Positions 1 through 7,005 of a stretch of DNA of 16,527 nucleotides are shown here, piece by piece. The position numbers and the translations under genes were made by a program. The notes beneath the pieces were generated by a model, which was given only the letters and a program-made list of their open reading frames with translations, searched no databases and was not told the origin of the DNA. Each line of letters begins with the position of its first letter. The stretch's first letter is position 1. Source of the DNA: JABDOU01 sp041567895 (GTDB taxonomy: Bacteria > Actinomycetota > Acidimicrobiia > Spongiisociales > SHLN01); contig JBFGAX010000062.1 in NCBI GenBank assembly GCA_041567895.1, positions 1 to 16,527 of the forward strand, read 5' to 3'.

Positions 1-1
1 C

Positions 2-268
2 CAGAGCATCGCAGGCAAGGTGCTCGTCATGGGCCACGGCCGCGGCTCGAGCGGCGCCAGCAGCGTCCTCAGCGAAGCCATCCGCCTCGGAACGGCGCCC
101 ATAGGTATCGTGCTCGAAACGGCTGACCCTCTCATCGCGCTCGGATCGGTCGTGGCCGACGAGCTCTACAACAAGAGCATCCCCGTGATAGTGGTCGATG
201 ACTTCGAGAGCGCTCGAACGAGCACAAGCCTGTCGATCGCAGGCGGCCGACTTTTGCTGCAAGATTGA
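2..268 (+). CDS. Aconitase X (AcnX) small subunit, DUF126 swivel domain, 5'-truncated
   Basis: This is the C-terminal part of a DUF126 protein, the swivel-domain small subunit of aconitase-X enzymes. The reading frame is already open at the window edge (QSIAGKVLVM...), so the true start lies upstream and about 88 residues are visible. The family hallmark is the Ser-rich loop GHGRGSSGASSVLSEAIR, followed by a GTAP segment, a VADELY segment and a late VIVVDD strand. A conserved Ser of this loop takes part in catalysis in AcnX enzymes. Characterised members dehydrate hydroxy acids: cis-3-hydroxy-L-proline dehydratase in bacteria and mevalonate-5-phosphate dehydratase in archaea. They act in the cytoplasm with a large DUF521 subunit, which would be expected just upstream, outside this window. 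The substrate cannot be told from this fragment. The gene is convergent with the next gene, 56 nt away. The family call is confident; the substrate is open. Confidence 0.85.
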   Translation, partial: QSIAGKVLVMGHGRGSSGASSVLSEAIRLGTAPIGIVLETADPLIALGSVVADELYNKSIPVIVVDDFESARTSTSLSIAGGRLLLQD

Positions 269-324
269 AACCCCCGCAAACGTGTGCGATGGCGCCGAAA
301 CTGCTACCCGGATTCTGGCTGAGC

Positions 325-888
325 TCAGAACGCTGAATACCGGACGGTCACCAGATCATCGCGGTCCCGATACTCCTCGGGAACGAGCGAATAGGGCTTG
401 ATTTCGTCAACCCATATGGAAATATCTCGGCCTCGCATTGTCCTTCCACACCACTGCTCGTCCGACACTTCAGAGCGTTGCATCGGACCAAGGGATATCC
501 CAAGATCGGCGTAGAAGGCATCGATCCGATCACAGATCGACGCGACGTCAGCGGGCGCTACGTAGGCCCTGGCGGCCTCGCGCGGCCGGCCACCGGCCAG
601 GAAGCTCCCGTCGTGCTCCCATTGGTCGACAAGCACGAGCTCTGCCGGGACCGGAATCGCTTCGAGTTTTTCCGTGAGAGCGGCCGCATCCTGACGGGCC
701 TCCGTAACCCAAACAAACGCCCACAAGGCCGCGATTACGATCAAAACGAACAGAACACCAAACAGAACGACCTTCGCGCCGCGTGTCATGTCTTTCGTGT
801 CCATCGCTCTCTCGCTATTGCGCTCGTGGTCATCGTTCAGCATTTCAGCATCTTCAGCATGTATCGGTTGATCGGTTGATTCAGCCAT
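325..888 (-). CDS. Hypothetical single-pass membrane protein
   Basis: I do not recognise a family for this 187-residue protein. The N-terminal ~35 residues are acidic and hydrophilic, followed by one strongly hydrophobic segment at about residues 40-61 (VVLFGVLFVLIVIAALWAF). A soluble domain of about 120 residues follows, probably extracytoplasmic, with two Cys (CDRID and WCGR) that could form a disulfide. The soluble part is rich in charged and aromatic residues, as in small secreted or membrane-anchored actinobacterial domains. The ATG at 888 gives the longest form. An internal ATG at 804 (MDTKDMTRG) sits behind a purine-rich GCGAGAGAGCG stretch and would give a more typical short cytoplasmic tail, so the true start is uncertain. 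It faces the AcnX gene tail-to-tail and lies downstream of the HNH gene on the same strand, with about 180 nt between them. Confidence 0.6.
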   Translation of the reverse strand: MAESTDQPIHAEDAEMLNDDHERNSERAMDTKDMTRGAKVVLFGVLFVLIVIAALWAFVWVTEARQDAAALTEKLEAIPVPAELVLVDQWEHDGSFLAGGRPREAARAYVAPADVASICDRIDAFYADLGISLGPMQRSEVSDEQWCGRTMRGRDISIWVDEIKPYSLVPEEYRDRDDLVTVRYSAF

Positions 889-1067
889 TACCCAGTGTGG
901 TTAGCTCTATTCCCCCCGCCATCCGGAATTTCCCTGATTCCCTACACCCGGCCCGACCATCGCCGGCGCGCCGGGTGGTCGTCGAAGCTCTGAAGCCCGA
1001 CCAGGCGCGCCTTTTACAGGAGGCGGGCTACGACAGTCTGCAGTACGAACTCCGCCGCGAACAGGAT

Positions 1068-2342
1068 TCACGCAGGGGGTCCCCGCCCGGTGACGACCCG
1101 ACCATCATGATCACGGTTCATCGTCCAGAGCCCTTCGTGCACCATGACGTGGTGGCGCCTGCATAGGAGGACGAGGTTCTCCAGGTCCGTTCGGGGATCG
1201 TCTTCGTAGAAAGTGAGATGATGGGCGTCACACCAGCGATGATCACGAATACACGAAGGGAACACGCACATCTCATCACGCACAACGAGCGCCGATCGCT
1301 GTGGCTCGGAAACGAAGCGGGTTGATCGTCCGACGTCGAGCACCTGCGAGGGCCCGGCGGTGATAACCCGTGTGAGATACGAGTCACACAAGAGTCGGGC
1401 AATCGTTTCCCGGGCCACCGGGCCGATGCCGACCAACTCGGCCCGTGACCGCGGCGTCCATGCATCTCCCTGCAGCGTCGGAAGATCAACGATCACGTTT
1501 ACCGAGGTGCGCACCCGCGACGAACGCGCCGTCGTAGTTCCGGCTTCGGCCTCCTCGACCAGATCAGTCAGCGCATCAGCTCGTAACTGGGCAGCCGAGC
1601 GCGGATCGGGATCATCAGCCGGATCAGGGGTTATGCGTGCTTCGAGAGCAGCTTGCAACCTGGCGCCGGCTTCGGGATCCAGCATTCCATCGACAGCTAC
1701 CGCGCCAGCAAAGGTCGTTGAGAGGTGCAGATAACGGTGCTCGAACATGTGGCGGGCATCGGCCCGACCCAGCCGGTCGTCGGCCATGGACTGCCACCGT
1801 TTCACCACTACGCCAAAGTCATCCTCGTTCATGAGCGATGCAGCATCCAGCAGCGTCTCCTCATGTTCGGCGAACAGTTCCCCGCGGCCGCGGCTTTCGG
1901 CCCGGGAAAGATGCTCAACCTGTGTCACAGACACCACGCCTTCGGCCAATGCTTCAGAGGTCGACTCATGGTCTCGAATCAGACGGGCAGTCCGCAGCGA
2001 CTTGTTCGCAGCCGGACTGGAGACGGGGGTGTGGTGGGCCAACCAGGCTGCCGGACTCAGTGAGCCGTCGACCGCCCACGCCTGCCACCGGTCCCAGTCG
2101 GCGATGAGCCGCACGTATTCGGCTTCGAGCCGCTCTCGTACCAGCGCCATGTCTCGTAGCCGATCCGATAAAGCCTGAGGCAACCACTGTCTGCGATCCT
2201 CGTTCCGTACATCCTCGAGCGCCCCTCGGATACGCTGAAGCGGATCGATCTCGACCTGATCCGACGCCATTGCGCGTACCCTGTTCCGATCAGGCTCCGC
2301 GGCCGTCATCACCGAACCAGATTCCCATTCCCGTTGTGCCAT
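1068..2342 (-). CDS. DUF222 / HNH endonuclease domain protein (13E12-repeat type)
   Basis: A 424-residue protein with the usual actinobacterial layout: a long helical DUF222 region (about residues 55-300), a variable linker, and a C-terminal HNH nuclease module. Visible metal-binding and catalytic residues are C359/C364 (CVFPSC), C371-D-A-H374-H375 (CDAHH), N389, C394 and H397-H398 (LCRRHH), then H402-E403. All are intact, so the nuclease domain looks functional. Proteins of this kind are abundant and often multi-copy in actinobacteria; their biological role and DNA target are largely unknown. The first ATG (2342) is preferred because a TACGTT box lies 6 nt upstream, consistent with a leaderless transcript; M12 and M25 are alternatives. 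It is divergent from the chromate transporter with about 215 nt between the start codons. I see no flanking repeats that would make it a mobile element. Confidence 0.88.
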   Translation of the reverse strand: MAQREWESGSVMTAAEPDRNRVRAMASDQVEIDPLQRIRGALEDVRNEDRRQWLPQALSDRLRDMALVRERLEAEYVRLIADWDRWQAWAVDGSLSPAAWLAHHTPVSSPAANKSLRTARLIRDHESTSEALAEGVVSVTQVEHLSRAESRGRGELFAEHEETLLDAASLMNEDDFGVVVKRWQSMADDRLGRADARHMFEHRYLHLSTTFAGAVAVDGMLDPEAGARLQAALEARITPDPADDPDPRSAAQLRADALTDLVEEAEAGTTTARSSRVRTSVNVIVDLPTLQGDAWTPRSRAELVGIGPVARETIARLLCDSYLTRVITAGPSQVLDVGRSTRFVSEPQRSALVVRDEMCVFPSCIRDHRWCDAHHLTFYEDDPRTDLENLVLLCRRHHVMVHEGLWTMNRDHDGRVVTGRGPPA

Positions 2343-2348
2343 GAGGCG

Positions 2349-2354
2349 AACGTA
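2349..2354 (-). promoter_or_regulatory. Candidate -10 box (TACGTT) of the DUF222/HNH gene
   Basis: On the minus strand TACGTT is followed by 6 nt and then the ATG at 2342. This spacing would put the transcript start at or next to the start codon, as in actinobacterial leaderless genes. No Shine-Dalgarno sequence is visible before this ATG. No good -35 element is seen at 16-18 nt upstream, only a T-rich stretch. The site is inferred from pattern and spacing only. Confidence 0.4.
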
Positions 2355-2547
2355 TCAATGAGGTGTGACAAAAAACCACTCTTTGTGCGTCTCAGAGTGA
2401 AATTCCCCAACGACGGCGCTCTACCTCCATCAGGACAAACACCGGCCCGAAACCATCACGAATTCGCAAGACGAGGTCCGGTTTCGCATGTCGCGTGACC
2501 GTTGGCTCCGGGGGCGCACAACTGATTCGGCGCCCGCATCAGCTCCG

Positions 2548-2553
2548 TAGGCT
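2548..2553 (+). promoter_or_regulatory. Candidate -10 box (TAGGCT) of the chromate transporter gene
   Basis: TAGGCT is followed by 7 nt and then the ATG at 2561. There is no Shine-Dalgarno sequence in front of that ATG, so a leaderless transcript is the simplest reading. This supports choosing 2561 rather than the upstream in-frame start at 2495. A -35 element is not obvious; TTCGGC at 2525-2530 has the right spacing but poor match. Confidence 0.4.
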
Positions 2554-2560
2554 GGCTGTG

Positions 2561-3889
2561 ATGACTGCACCGATCCGGATTGACCGTCAGCACCTGGATC
2601 GCGACGACTATCGGGCATGGGGCACCGTGGCGGCAAACAGCTTTGGCGGTCCGGCCGGTCAAATTGCCGCGATGCATGATGAGATCGTGGAACGCCGTGG
2701 CTGGGTCGGCGAGTCGTCGTTCCTGCACGCCCTGAACTACTGCATGTTGCTCCCCGGACCCGAGGCTCAGCAGCTCGCAACCTATCTCGGTTGGCTCCGG
2801 AAAGGGGTGCGGGGAGGACTTCTGGCGGGCGGACTCTTCATCGTGCCCGGCTTCGTGTCGATCCTGGCTCTTTCCGTTCTGTACGCCGAATGGGGAAACG
2901 TCGGGTGGGTACAGGGCCTCTTCCGCGGCATCGGGCCTGCGGTGATCGCGATTGTCGCCCACGCGGTCATGCGCATCGGTCTCCGGACGATCAAGAACCC
3001 GGCGATGTTGACCATTGCGGTTGTGGCCTTTGTCGCGATCTTCTTCTACGAACTGCCATTTCCGCTCATCGTGCTGCTGGCGGGTCTCATTGGATTCGTT
3101 GGTGCCCACTTCAGCCAGGACACCTTCGTCACAATCGAACAACACCACGTCGAAAGCGACACCACCGCACCGAGAATCGGCTGGCGTCGTACTGCGCGAG
3201 CCCTGGGGTTGGGGCTCACGCTCTGGCTGGTGCCAATCGGCGTCATCGCTCTGGTGACGGGAACAGATTCGGTGTGGACGGATATCGGTGTGTTCTTTTC
3301 GCAGGCAGCGGTGTTCACATTCGGTGGCGCCTACTCGGTCCTGGCATACATGGCCCAGCAGGCAGTCGACGTTTATGGCTGGCTCAACCCGGGAGAGATG
3401 GTCGACGGTCTTGGCCTGGCCGAAACAACTCCGGGCCCGCTCGTCCAGGTCGTGCAATTTGTCGGTTTTCTGGGTGCTTACCGAAATCCAGGCACCTTGT
3501 CGCCCGTGGTGTCGGGCGTGCTCGGCGCTCTCCTGACCACCTGGGTCACCTTCGTGCCGTCCTTCCTTTGGATCCTCGCCGGTGCTCCCCATGTCGAACG
3601 CCTGAAGAACCGGCCAGCATTATCCGGTGCCCTCTCGACGATCACTGCCGCCATCGTTGGTGTCGTGCTCAACCTCGGTGCCTGGTTTTCGATCTATACG
3701 CTGTTTGAGAACGTCGACGTGGAGCGGGCCCTCGGGGCCCGTCTGCTGACGCCAGACTGGGCCACGTTGGATCCCCTGGCCCTGGTTCTGGCCGTCGCCG
3801 CGGCAATCGCGCTGTTTCGGTACAACGCCAGGATCCTGCATGTCGTCTCCGCCGCCGCGTTCGTCGGCCTCATCTCAGGACTGGTCTGA
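2561..3889 (+). CDS. chrA: Chromate efflux transporter, CHR family (long, two-domain form)
   Basis: A 442-residue multi-helix membrane protein of the CHR (chromate ion transporter) superfamily. The family signature appears in both halves. The N half has NSFGGPAGQIAAMHDEIV, then a LLPGPEAQQLATYLG segment (about residues 26-77). The C half has FTFGGAYSVLAYMAQQAV, then TTPGPLVQVVQFVGF (about residues 250-300). It is thus the bidomain LCHR form, of normal length. Characterised ChrA proteins export chromate across the inner membrane, but some CHR homologues have other or no tested substrates, so chromate is a family-based prediction. The ATG at 2561 is chosen because the family homology begins soon after it and because of the TAGGCT box 7 nt upstream; the frame stays open to 2495. 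The stop overlaps the start of the next gene by one base (TGATG), indicating translational coupling. Confidence 0.9.
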   Translation: MTAPIRIDRQHLDRDDYRAWGTVAANSFGGPAGQIAAMHDEIVERRGWVGESSFLHALNYCMLLPGPEAQQLATYLGWLRKGVRGGLLAGGLFIVPGFVSILALSVLYAEWGNVGWVQGLFRGIGPAVIAIVAHAVMRIGLRTIKNPAMLTIAVVAFVAIFFYELPFPLIVLLAGLIGFVGAHFSQDTFVTIEQHHVESDTTAPRIGWRRTARALGLGLTLWLVPIGVIALVTGTDSVWTDIGVFFSQAAVFTFGGAYSVLAYMAQQAVDVYGWLNPGEMVDGLGLAETTPGPLVQVVQFVGFLGAYRNPGTLSPVVSGVLGALLTTWVTFVPSFLWILAGAPHVERLKNRPALSGALSTITAAIVGVVLNLGAWFSIYTLFENVDVERALGARLLTPDWATLDPLALVLAVAAAIALFRYNARILHVVSAAAFVGLISGLV

Positions 3890-4290
3890 TGTTGCGCGTG
3901 TTGTATCTGTGTCCGCACGGAGCGGCCAAATCGGTGATCGCCGCTGCATTGACGCGGGATCTGGCGCAACGTCTGGGGGTCGACGTGGCCGCCATCAATG
4001 CGGGAACCGAACCCGACGATGAGCTGAACCCAATTGCAATGGACGCGCTCGACGCGCGCGACCTCAACTACCCCGACCAACCGCGCATGGTTGAGTCTGC
4101 TGACATCGAGGCCGCCGACCTGGTTGTGACGCTCGGTTGTGATGTCGAGGACTTGCCCGCCGTTCCGTCCACCCTCATCGACTGGTCTGACGTTCCCGAT
4201 GCATCGTCTGACGTCGATCAACTGATCTCAATTCTGGAGCAACGCATTGCCAAGCTGGTCGCCGCTGGGACGAGCCCACCAGCCACCTGA
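3889..4290 (+). CDS. LMW protein-tyrosine phosphatase / arsenate reductase-like protein with CX5K P-loop
   Basis: A 133-residue cytoplasmic protein with the low-molecular-weight phosphatase fold. An N-terminal beta strand runs into the P-loop (LYLCPHGAAKSVIAAAL, Cys8), a NAGTEPD segment follows at about residues 41-47, and a late IDWSDVPDASS motif carries the usual general-acid Asp. Classical members have Cys-X5-Arg-Ser; here the loop is Cys-X5-Lys-Ser, so the phosphate-binding Arg is a Lys (K14). I recall CPHxAAKS-type loops in other uncharacterised bacterial members, so this may be a subfamily rather than a broken gene. The start overlaps the stop of the chromate transporter gene, so the two are almost certainly co-expressed. 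A role in oxyanion handling or in control of the transporter is inferred from context. The extra Cys of thioredoxin-coupled arsenate reductases is not obvious; the only other Cys is Cys84 (TLGCDVED). Confidence 0.75.
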   Translation: MLRVLYLCPHGAAKSVIAAALTRDLAQRLGVDVAAINAGTEPDDELNPIAMDALDARDLNYPDQPRMVESADIEAADLVVTLGCDVEDLPAVPSTLIDWSDVPDASSDVDQLISILEQRIAKLVAAGTSPPAT

Positions 4291-4427
4291 CTCGGTCCTC
4301 CCCGCGAACGTTCTTTCTTCGAGAGATCTTTGCGACTGCCGGCCCGCCAGACAGAATCTCCGAACCGCTGTCACCCATCCGCGGTTTCTCTTCGTCCTAC
4401 TAGTGAAGAAGTCTTGTTAGCGACGAC

Positions 4428-4434
4428 AAGGAGG
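4428..4434 (+). promoter_or_regulatory. Strong ribosome binding site fixing the GTG start at 4442
   Basis: AAGGAGG ends 7 nt before the GTG at 4442. It is one of the strongest Shine-Dalgarno matches in the window and decides in favour of this non-ATG start. Confidence 0.75.
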
Positions 4435-4441
4435 AGAAGAA

Positions 4442-4993
4442 GTGGAAAGAGAATCGGATTATCCCAACGTGTTCCCGTTGATCGCAGCGGCGGCATGGCT
4501 GACGGTTCCCATCGCATGGTCGATTGGGGCGGATTTCGAGGGCAACGTACTCACCCTGCTCGGCTGGGTGGCATTGGTCGTCGCAGGAGTGTTTTCGCTG
4601 TTGGCCATGCTTGGCATTACATCTGCGCACAATCGAGGCCCGATGGTCAAGACCGGGATTGCGGTTCAGGCGCTCGGCCTGGTCGCGACCGTTGTGGTGT
4701 TCTGGGCTGTCCCGCTATGGGCGGGGCTATATGCGATCGCCATGGTCTTGTATGCCATTCGACTGCCGCAGGTGCGGAGAGCGACCCTGATCGTGGCTGG
4801 AGCGATGGCAGCGGCTGTCGTAGCCTTTTTCGTGCTGACGGCATTTGAGGTCGGCACGCCCGACTCATACGGTGACTATCCGGTTGCATGGGCGACGTCG
4901 TACTTCCTCGCCACCATTGGCGGTGCAGTTGGGAATTTCGTGCTGTCACGGCGTGAGGTCTCCCCAAAGAGCAACATCCCAGCGGCGGTTTGA
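4442..4993 (+). CDS. Hypothetical six-helix membrane protein
   Basis: An unrecognised 183-residue integral membrane protein. Six hydrophobic segments can be seen, at about residues 10-28, 36-58, 69-88, 90-107, 113-135 and 147-168, with short polar loops. One longer extracytoplasmic-type loop (EVGTPDSYGDYP) lies before the last helix. The start is a GTG at 4442 with a strong Shine-Dalgarno sequence (AAGGAGG, 4428-4434) 7 nt upstream, so this gene is probably translated from a leadered mRNA. That contrasts with several neighbours that look leaderless. It lies 151 nt after the LMW phosphatase gene and 140 nt before the ECF sigma operon on the same strand. Membership in either unit is possible but not shown. 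No catalytic motif is visible and no function is proposed. Confidence 0.7.
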   Translation: MERESDYPNVFPLIAAAAWLTVPIAWSIGADFEGNVLTLLGWVALVVAGVFSLLAMLGITSAHNRGPMVKTGIAVQALGLVATVVVFWAVPLWAGLYAIAMVLYAIRLPQVRRATLIVAGAMAAAVVAFFVLTAFEVGTPDSYGDYPVAWATSYFLATIGGAVGNFVLSRREVSPKSNIPAAV

Positions 4994-4994
4994 T

Positions 4995-5006
4995 GCCGAA
5001 TTCGGC
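4995..5006. other. 12-bp perfect palindrome just after the six-helix membrane protein gene
   Basis: GCCGAATTCGGC starts one base after the stop codon at 4991-4993. It can form a short GCCG/CGGC hairpin with an AATT loop. No T-tract follows, so it is not a standard intrinsic terminator; it could be a transcript end-protecting hairpin or chance. Confidence 0.3.
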
Positions 5007-5133
5007 TGACCGATGTTCTCACAGGCCACCCGAAAATCGAGGGGCACGCAGCATCACATGGAAAGACGCCACGTGCTCAAAAGTGCACAACCGGCAGATT
5101 CATCTGTCAGGATGAGATGGAGAGAGGTGTGAT

Positions 5134-5532
5134 ATGGACTGGTGGATTCTCGAGCTGATCACCGTTGGTCTGCTGGTCGCCGCTCTGCTGCTGCTGGGAC
5201 CACTGATCAAACGGTTCGGTCGCAGTTATGCGGCCGACGTCTTTCGGGCCAACCCGAGGACGGGCAAGAGCTACATCGTGCTGATGGACATTGCGTACTA
5301 CCTCATCTTCACAGCGTTCATCCTCTTTACCACGCACTTCGAACCCGACACCGGTTGGGCAGACACCGTTGGCCCCGACCAACTGCGGGGCGAGACCGTG
5401 CGTTTCGGTGGCATGTTGCTTTTGATGGGGATCCTGCATGGTGCCAATGTGCTCAGCCTCCCGATCGTTGGCAGATTGCTCGGATTGTCGCGCCGGATGG
5501 AGGACGACGCAGGTCAGCCAGAAATCGCATGA
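5134..5532 (+). CDS. Small membrane protein, paralogue of the anti-sigma membrane domain; first gene of the ECF operon
   Basis: A 132-residue protein with three hydrophobic segments (about residues 5-24, 47-67 and 92-117). It aligns without gaps to the C-terminal membrane domain of the protein encoded at 6125-6865. By hand I count 36 identical positions of 69 between residues 3-71 here and 74-142 there. Shared blocks are LGPxIxRFG, DVFxAN, LMDxAYYLIFxAF and, later, GGxLLLMGxLH. The family name is not known to me. The start ATG at 5134 follows AGAGAGG (5121-5127) at 6 nt. The stop overlaps the proposed sigma factor start as ATGA, so the genes are translationally coupled. Because it copies the anti-sigma membrane domain but lacks its N-terminal cytoplasmic part, it may act as a partner, competitor or co-sensor of the anti-sigma factor. 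That role is inference. Confidence 0.75.
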   Translation: MDWWILELITVGLLVAALLLLGPLIKRFGRSYAADVFRANPRTGKSYIVLMDIAYYLIFTAFILFTTHFEPDTGWADTVGPDQLRGETVRFGGMLLLMGILHGANVLSLPIVGRLLGLSRRMEDDAGQPEIA

Positions 5533-6128
5533 CCGCAACGTCGCTCGCCGGCGGCCAGAGCAGAGCTCGATTCCGATGGCTTCTCATGACGGCGGAGCGG
5601 GCCCGTGATGTAGTGACCGCCGTCGTGGGGCTCGATCGCGATGCGCTTCTTGTTCGGTTGTTCGATCAGGAAGGCGCTGCACTGGTGCGATTGGCGCGCC
5701 TCTTCACCGACGATCGGAATGCGGCTGAAGACCTCGTTCAAGAAGCGTTCATCCGCCTCCACAGATCCGCGCATCGACTCCGGAGCGAGGACAAGGCGGC
5801 GCCGTATCTCCGGTCGATTGTGATCAACCTCGCCCGGGATCACAACCGACGTGGATTGATGTCGTTGCGACATCGAGAGGCGACTGCTTTCGGATCGGCG
5901 CCCGAGGCTCCGGACGATCGTCTCGTTCTCAACGAACAGCAGAGCCGACTACTCGATGAGGTACGAGCGCTTTCACCTCGACAACGCGATTGCATCCTCC
6001 TTCGTTTCTATCTCGAACTTTCGGAGCGAGAGATTGCGGATGCGTTGGGCATCTCACCCAACTCCGTAAAGACTCACTGCCGTCGAGGTTTAGCAACACT
6101 TCGCAAAACGATTGAGGCCGTGTCATGA
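5529..6128 (+). CDS. ECF (sigma-70 family, group IV) RNA polymerase sigma factor
   Basis: A 199-residue cytoplasmic sigma factor of minimal ECF architecture. Region 2 is at about residues 43-108, with the core-binding DLVQEAFIRLHRS helix and APYLRSIVINLARDHNRR, which recognises and melts the -10 element. After a short linker, region 4 spans about 144-196 (LSPRQRDCILLRFYLEL, then the helix-turn-helix SEREIADALGISPNSVKTH) and would bind the -35 element. No extra C-terminal domain is present. The chosen ATG at 5529 overlaps the stop of the preceding gene as ATGA. An alternative ATG at 5586 would remove 19 poorly conserved-looking residues, so the exact start is uncertain. The 3' end overlaps the next gene, again as ATGA, giving a membrane protein, sigma, anti-sigma operon. 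The family call is secure; the exact ECF group and its regulon are unknown. Confidence 0.93.
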   Translation: MTATSLAGGQSRARFRWLLMTAERARDVVTAVVGLDRDALLVRLFDQEGAALVRLARLFTDDRNAAEDLVQEAFIRLHRSAHRLRSEDKAAPYLRSIVINLARDHNRRGLMSLRHREATAFGSAPEAPDDRLVLNEQQSRLLDEVRALSPRQRDCILLRFYLELSEREIADALGISPNSVKTHCRRGLATLRKTIEAVS

Positions 6129-6865
6129 GTCTGGAAGAACAGCTGACCGCAACGTTGCGAAGGGCCGATCTGTTTGAGCCGAGTTCCGATCTCTTTGCAA
6201 AGGTCCAAAGATCGATCGAAGAAGATCAAGCCCACCGCCGAAGAGTGCGGCGCATCGTCACCACCGCGGTTGCAACGCTCGCTTTCATCGCTGTCTACGT
6301 GTATGTGGCCGTCGACCGGGTAGATGGTTCCTTCCACATGCCCTTTTGGACGCTGGAGCTGCTCGTGACCGGCATCATGGTCGGGCTCGTCCTCGTGCTC
6401 GGGCCAACCATCAGGCGGTTTGGGACCAGCTTCGAGAGCGATGTGTTCGGTGCGAACCTGGCTACCGGCCGCAGCTTTCTCACCCTGATGGACGTCGCCT
6501 ACTACCTGATCTTCGGTGCCTTCACGTTCATGACGCTCCAGTACGCGCCGCCGGCCAACGTCGCCGGAGCAGAGAATCTCGCGAGTTGGCTCGAGTTCGA
6601 GGTGAGCAGAATCGGTGGCTTGCTGCTGCTCATGGGCGTGTTACACGCCGTGACCCTCACCGTGTTGCCGGCTATCGGCTTGGTCTTCTCGGCGAACACG
6701 CGGCGTGCACGGAGAGCGCGGCTAGGCGACGCCGCTCCCCCCGCTGATCCACGAAACGATCGAGTCGATCGATGGATCACCATTGTCGTCTGGGTGATCG
6801 TGGGATTCGTACTCGTCGATCTCGCAGTGTTCCTCTTGCTAGCCGTTGCAGGCCTCGCCGGCTGA
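6125..6865 (+). CDS. Putative membrane-bound anti-sigma factor with multi-helix domain
   Basis: A 246-residue membrane protein directly behind the ECF sigma gene, with ATGA overlap; this position and design are typical of cognate anti-sigma factors. The N-terminal ~40 residues are hydrophilic and helical (ending in IEEDQAHRRRVRR, a positive-inside stop) and would be the cytoplasmic sigma-binding part. No zinc-binding HxxxCxxC motif is present, so it is not a classical ZAS protein. A first helix spans about 44-64. Then comes the domain shared with the protein at 5134-5532 (residues 74-191, three helices), then a charged loop rich in Arg and Pro (192-216) and a final helix at about 218-244. The topology, five helices with a duplicated neighbour domain, is unusual beside one-helix anti-sigma factors. 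The anti-sigma role is inferred from gene order and layout. Confidence 0.7.
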   Translation: MSLEEQLTATLRRADLFEPSSDLFAKVQRSIEEDQAHRRRVRRIVTTAVATLAFIAVYVYVAVDRVDGSFHMPFWTLELLVTGIMVGLVLVLGPTIRRFGTSFESDVFGANLATGRSFLTLMDVAYYLIFGAFTFMTLQYAPPANVAGAENLASWLEFEVSRIGGLLLLMGVLHAVTLTVLPAIGLVFSANTRRARRARLGDAAPPADPRNDRVDRWITIVVWVIVGFVLVDLAVFLLLAVAGLAG

Positions 6866-6957
6866 TCGGTGTTCGTGCTGAGCGTCCCTGCCCGAACCTA
6901 TCAGACCCGCCCGCGGAATAGCCAGGACCGAAAGAGCAGTTGAAAGTGAGAATCTGA

Positions 6958-6996
6958 CCGGGATCCCGGCGCGCGACAAACTCCGATCCAGATCGG
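6958..6996. other. Pair of short palindromes between convergent genes
   Basis: The gap between the anti-sigma gene and the convergent GyrI-like gene (6866-7005) holds a perfect 12-bp palindrome CCGGGATCCCGG (6958-6969) and, 13 nt further, an inverted repeat CCGATC-CA-GATCGG (6983-6996). Neither is followed by a T-tract on either strand. They may shape the 3' ends of the converging transcripts, but nothing in the sequence proves this. Confidence 0.3.
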
Positions 6997-7005
6997 TCCC
7001 GAGCG

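Noticed and set aside
1068..2342. DUF222/HNH gene as part of a mobile intron or transposon
   Set aside because: No flanking inverted or direct repeats, no reverse transcriptase or transposase nearby; the HNH domain alone does not show mobility.
2377..2399. Inverted repeat CACTCT ... AGAGTG between the HNH and chromate transporter genes as an operator
   Set aside because: Six-bp arms with an 11-nt gap are likely by chance and do not overlap either candidate -10 box.
2456..3592. Long minus-strand open frame (378 codons) across the chromate transporter gene
   Set aside because: It is antisense to a well-supported transporter, has a low-complexity composition rich in His, Asp, Glu and Arg, and shows no domain.
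5086..5110. Autoregulatory ECF promoter (ACAACC ... TGTCAG) upstream of the sigma operon
   Set aside because: The spacing between the AAC-like and GTC-like elements is only about 13 nt, shorter than the usual 15-17, and the match is poor.
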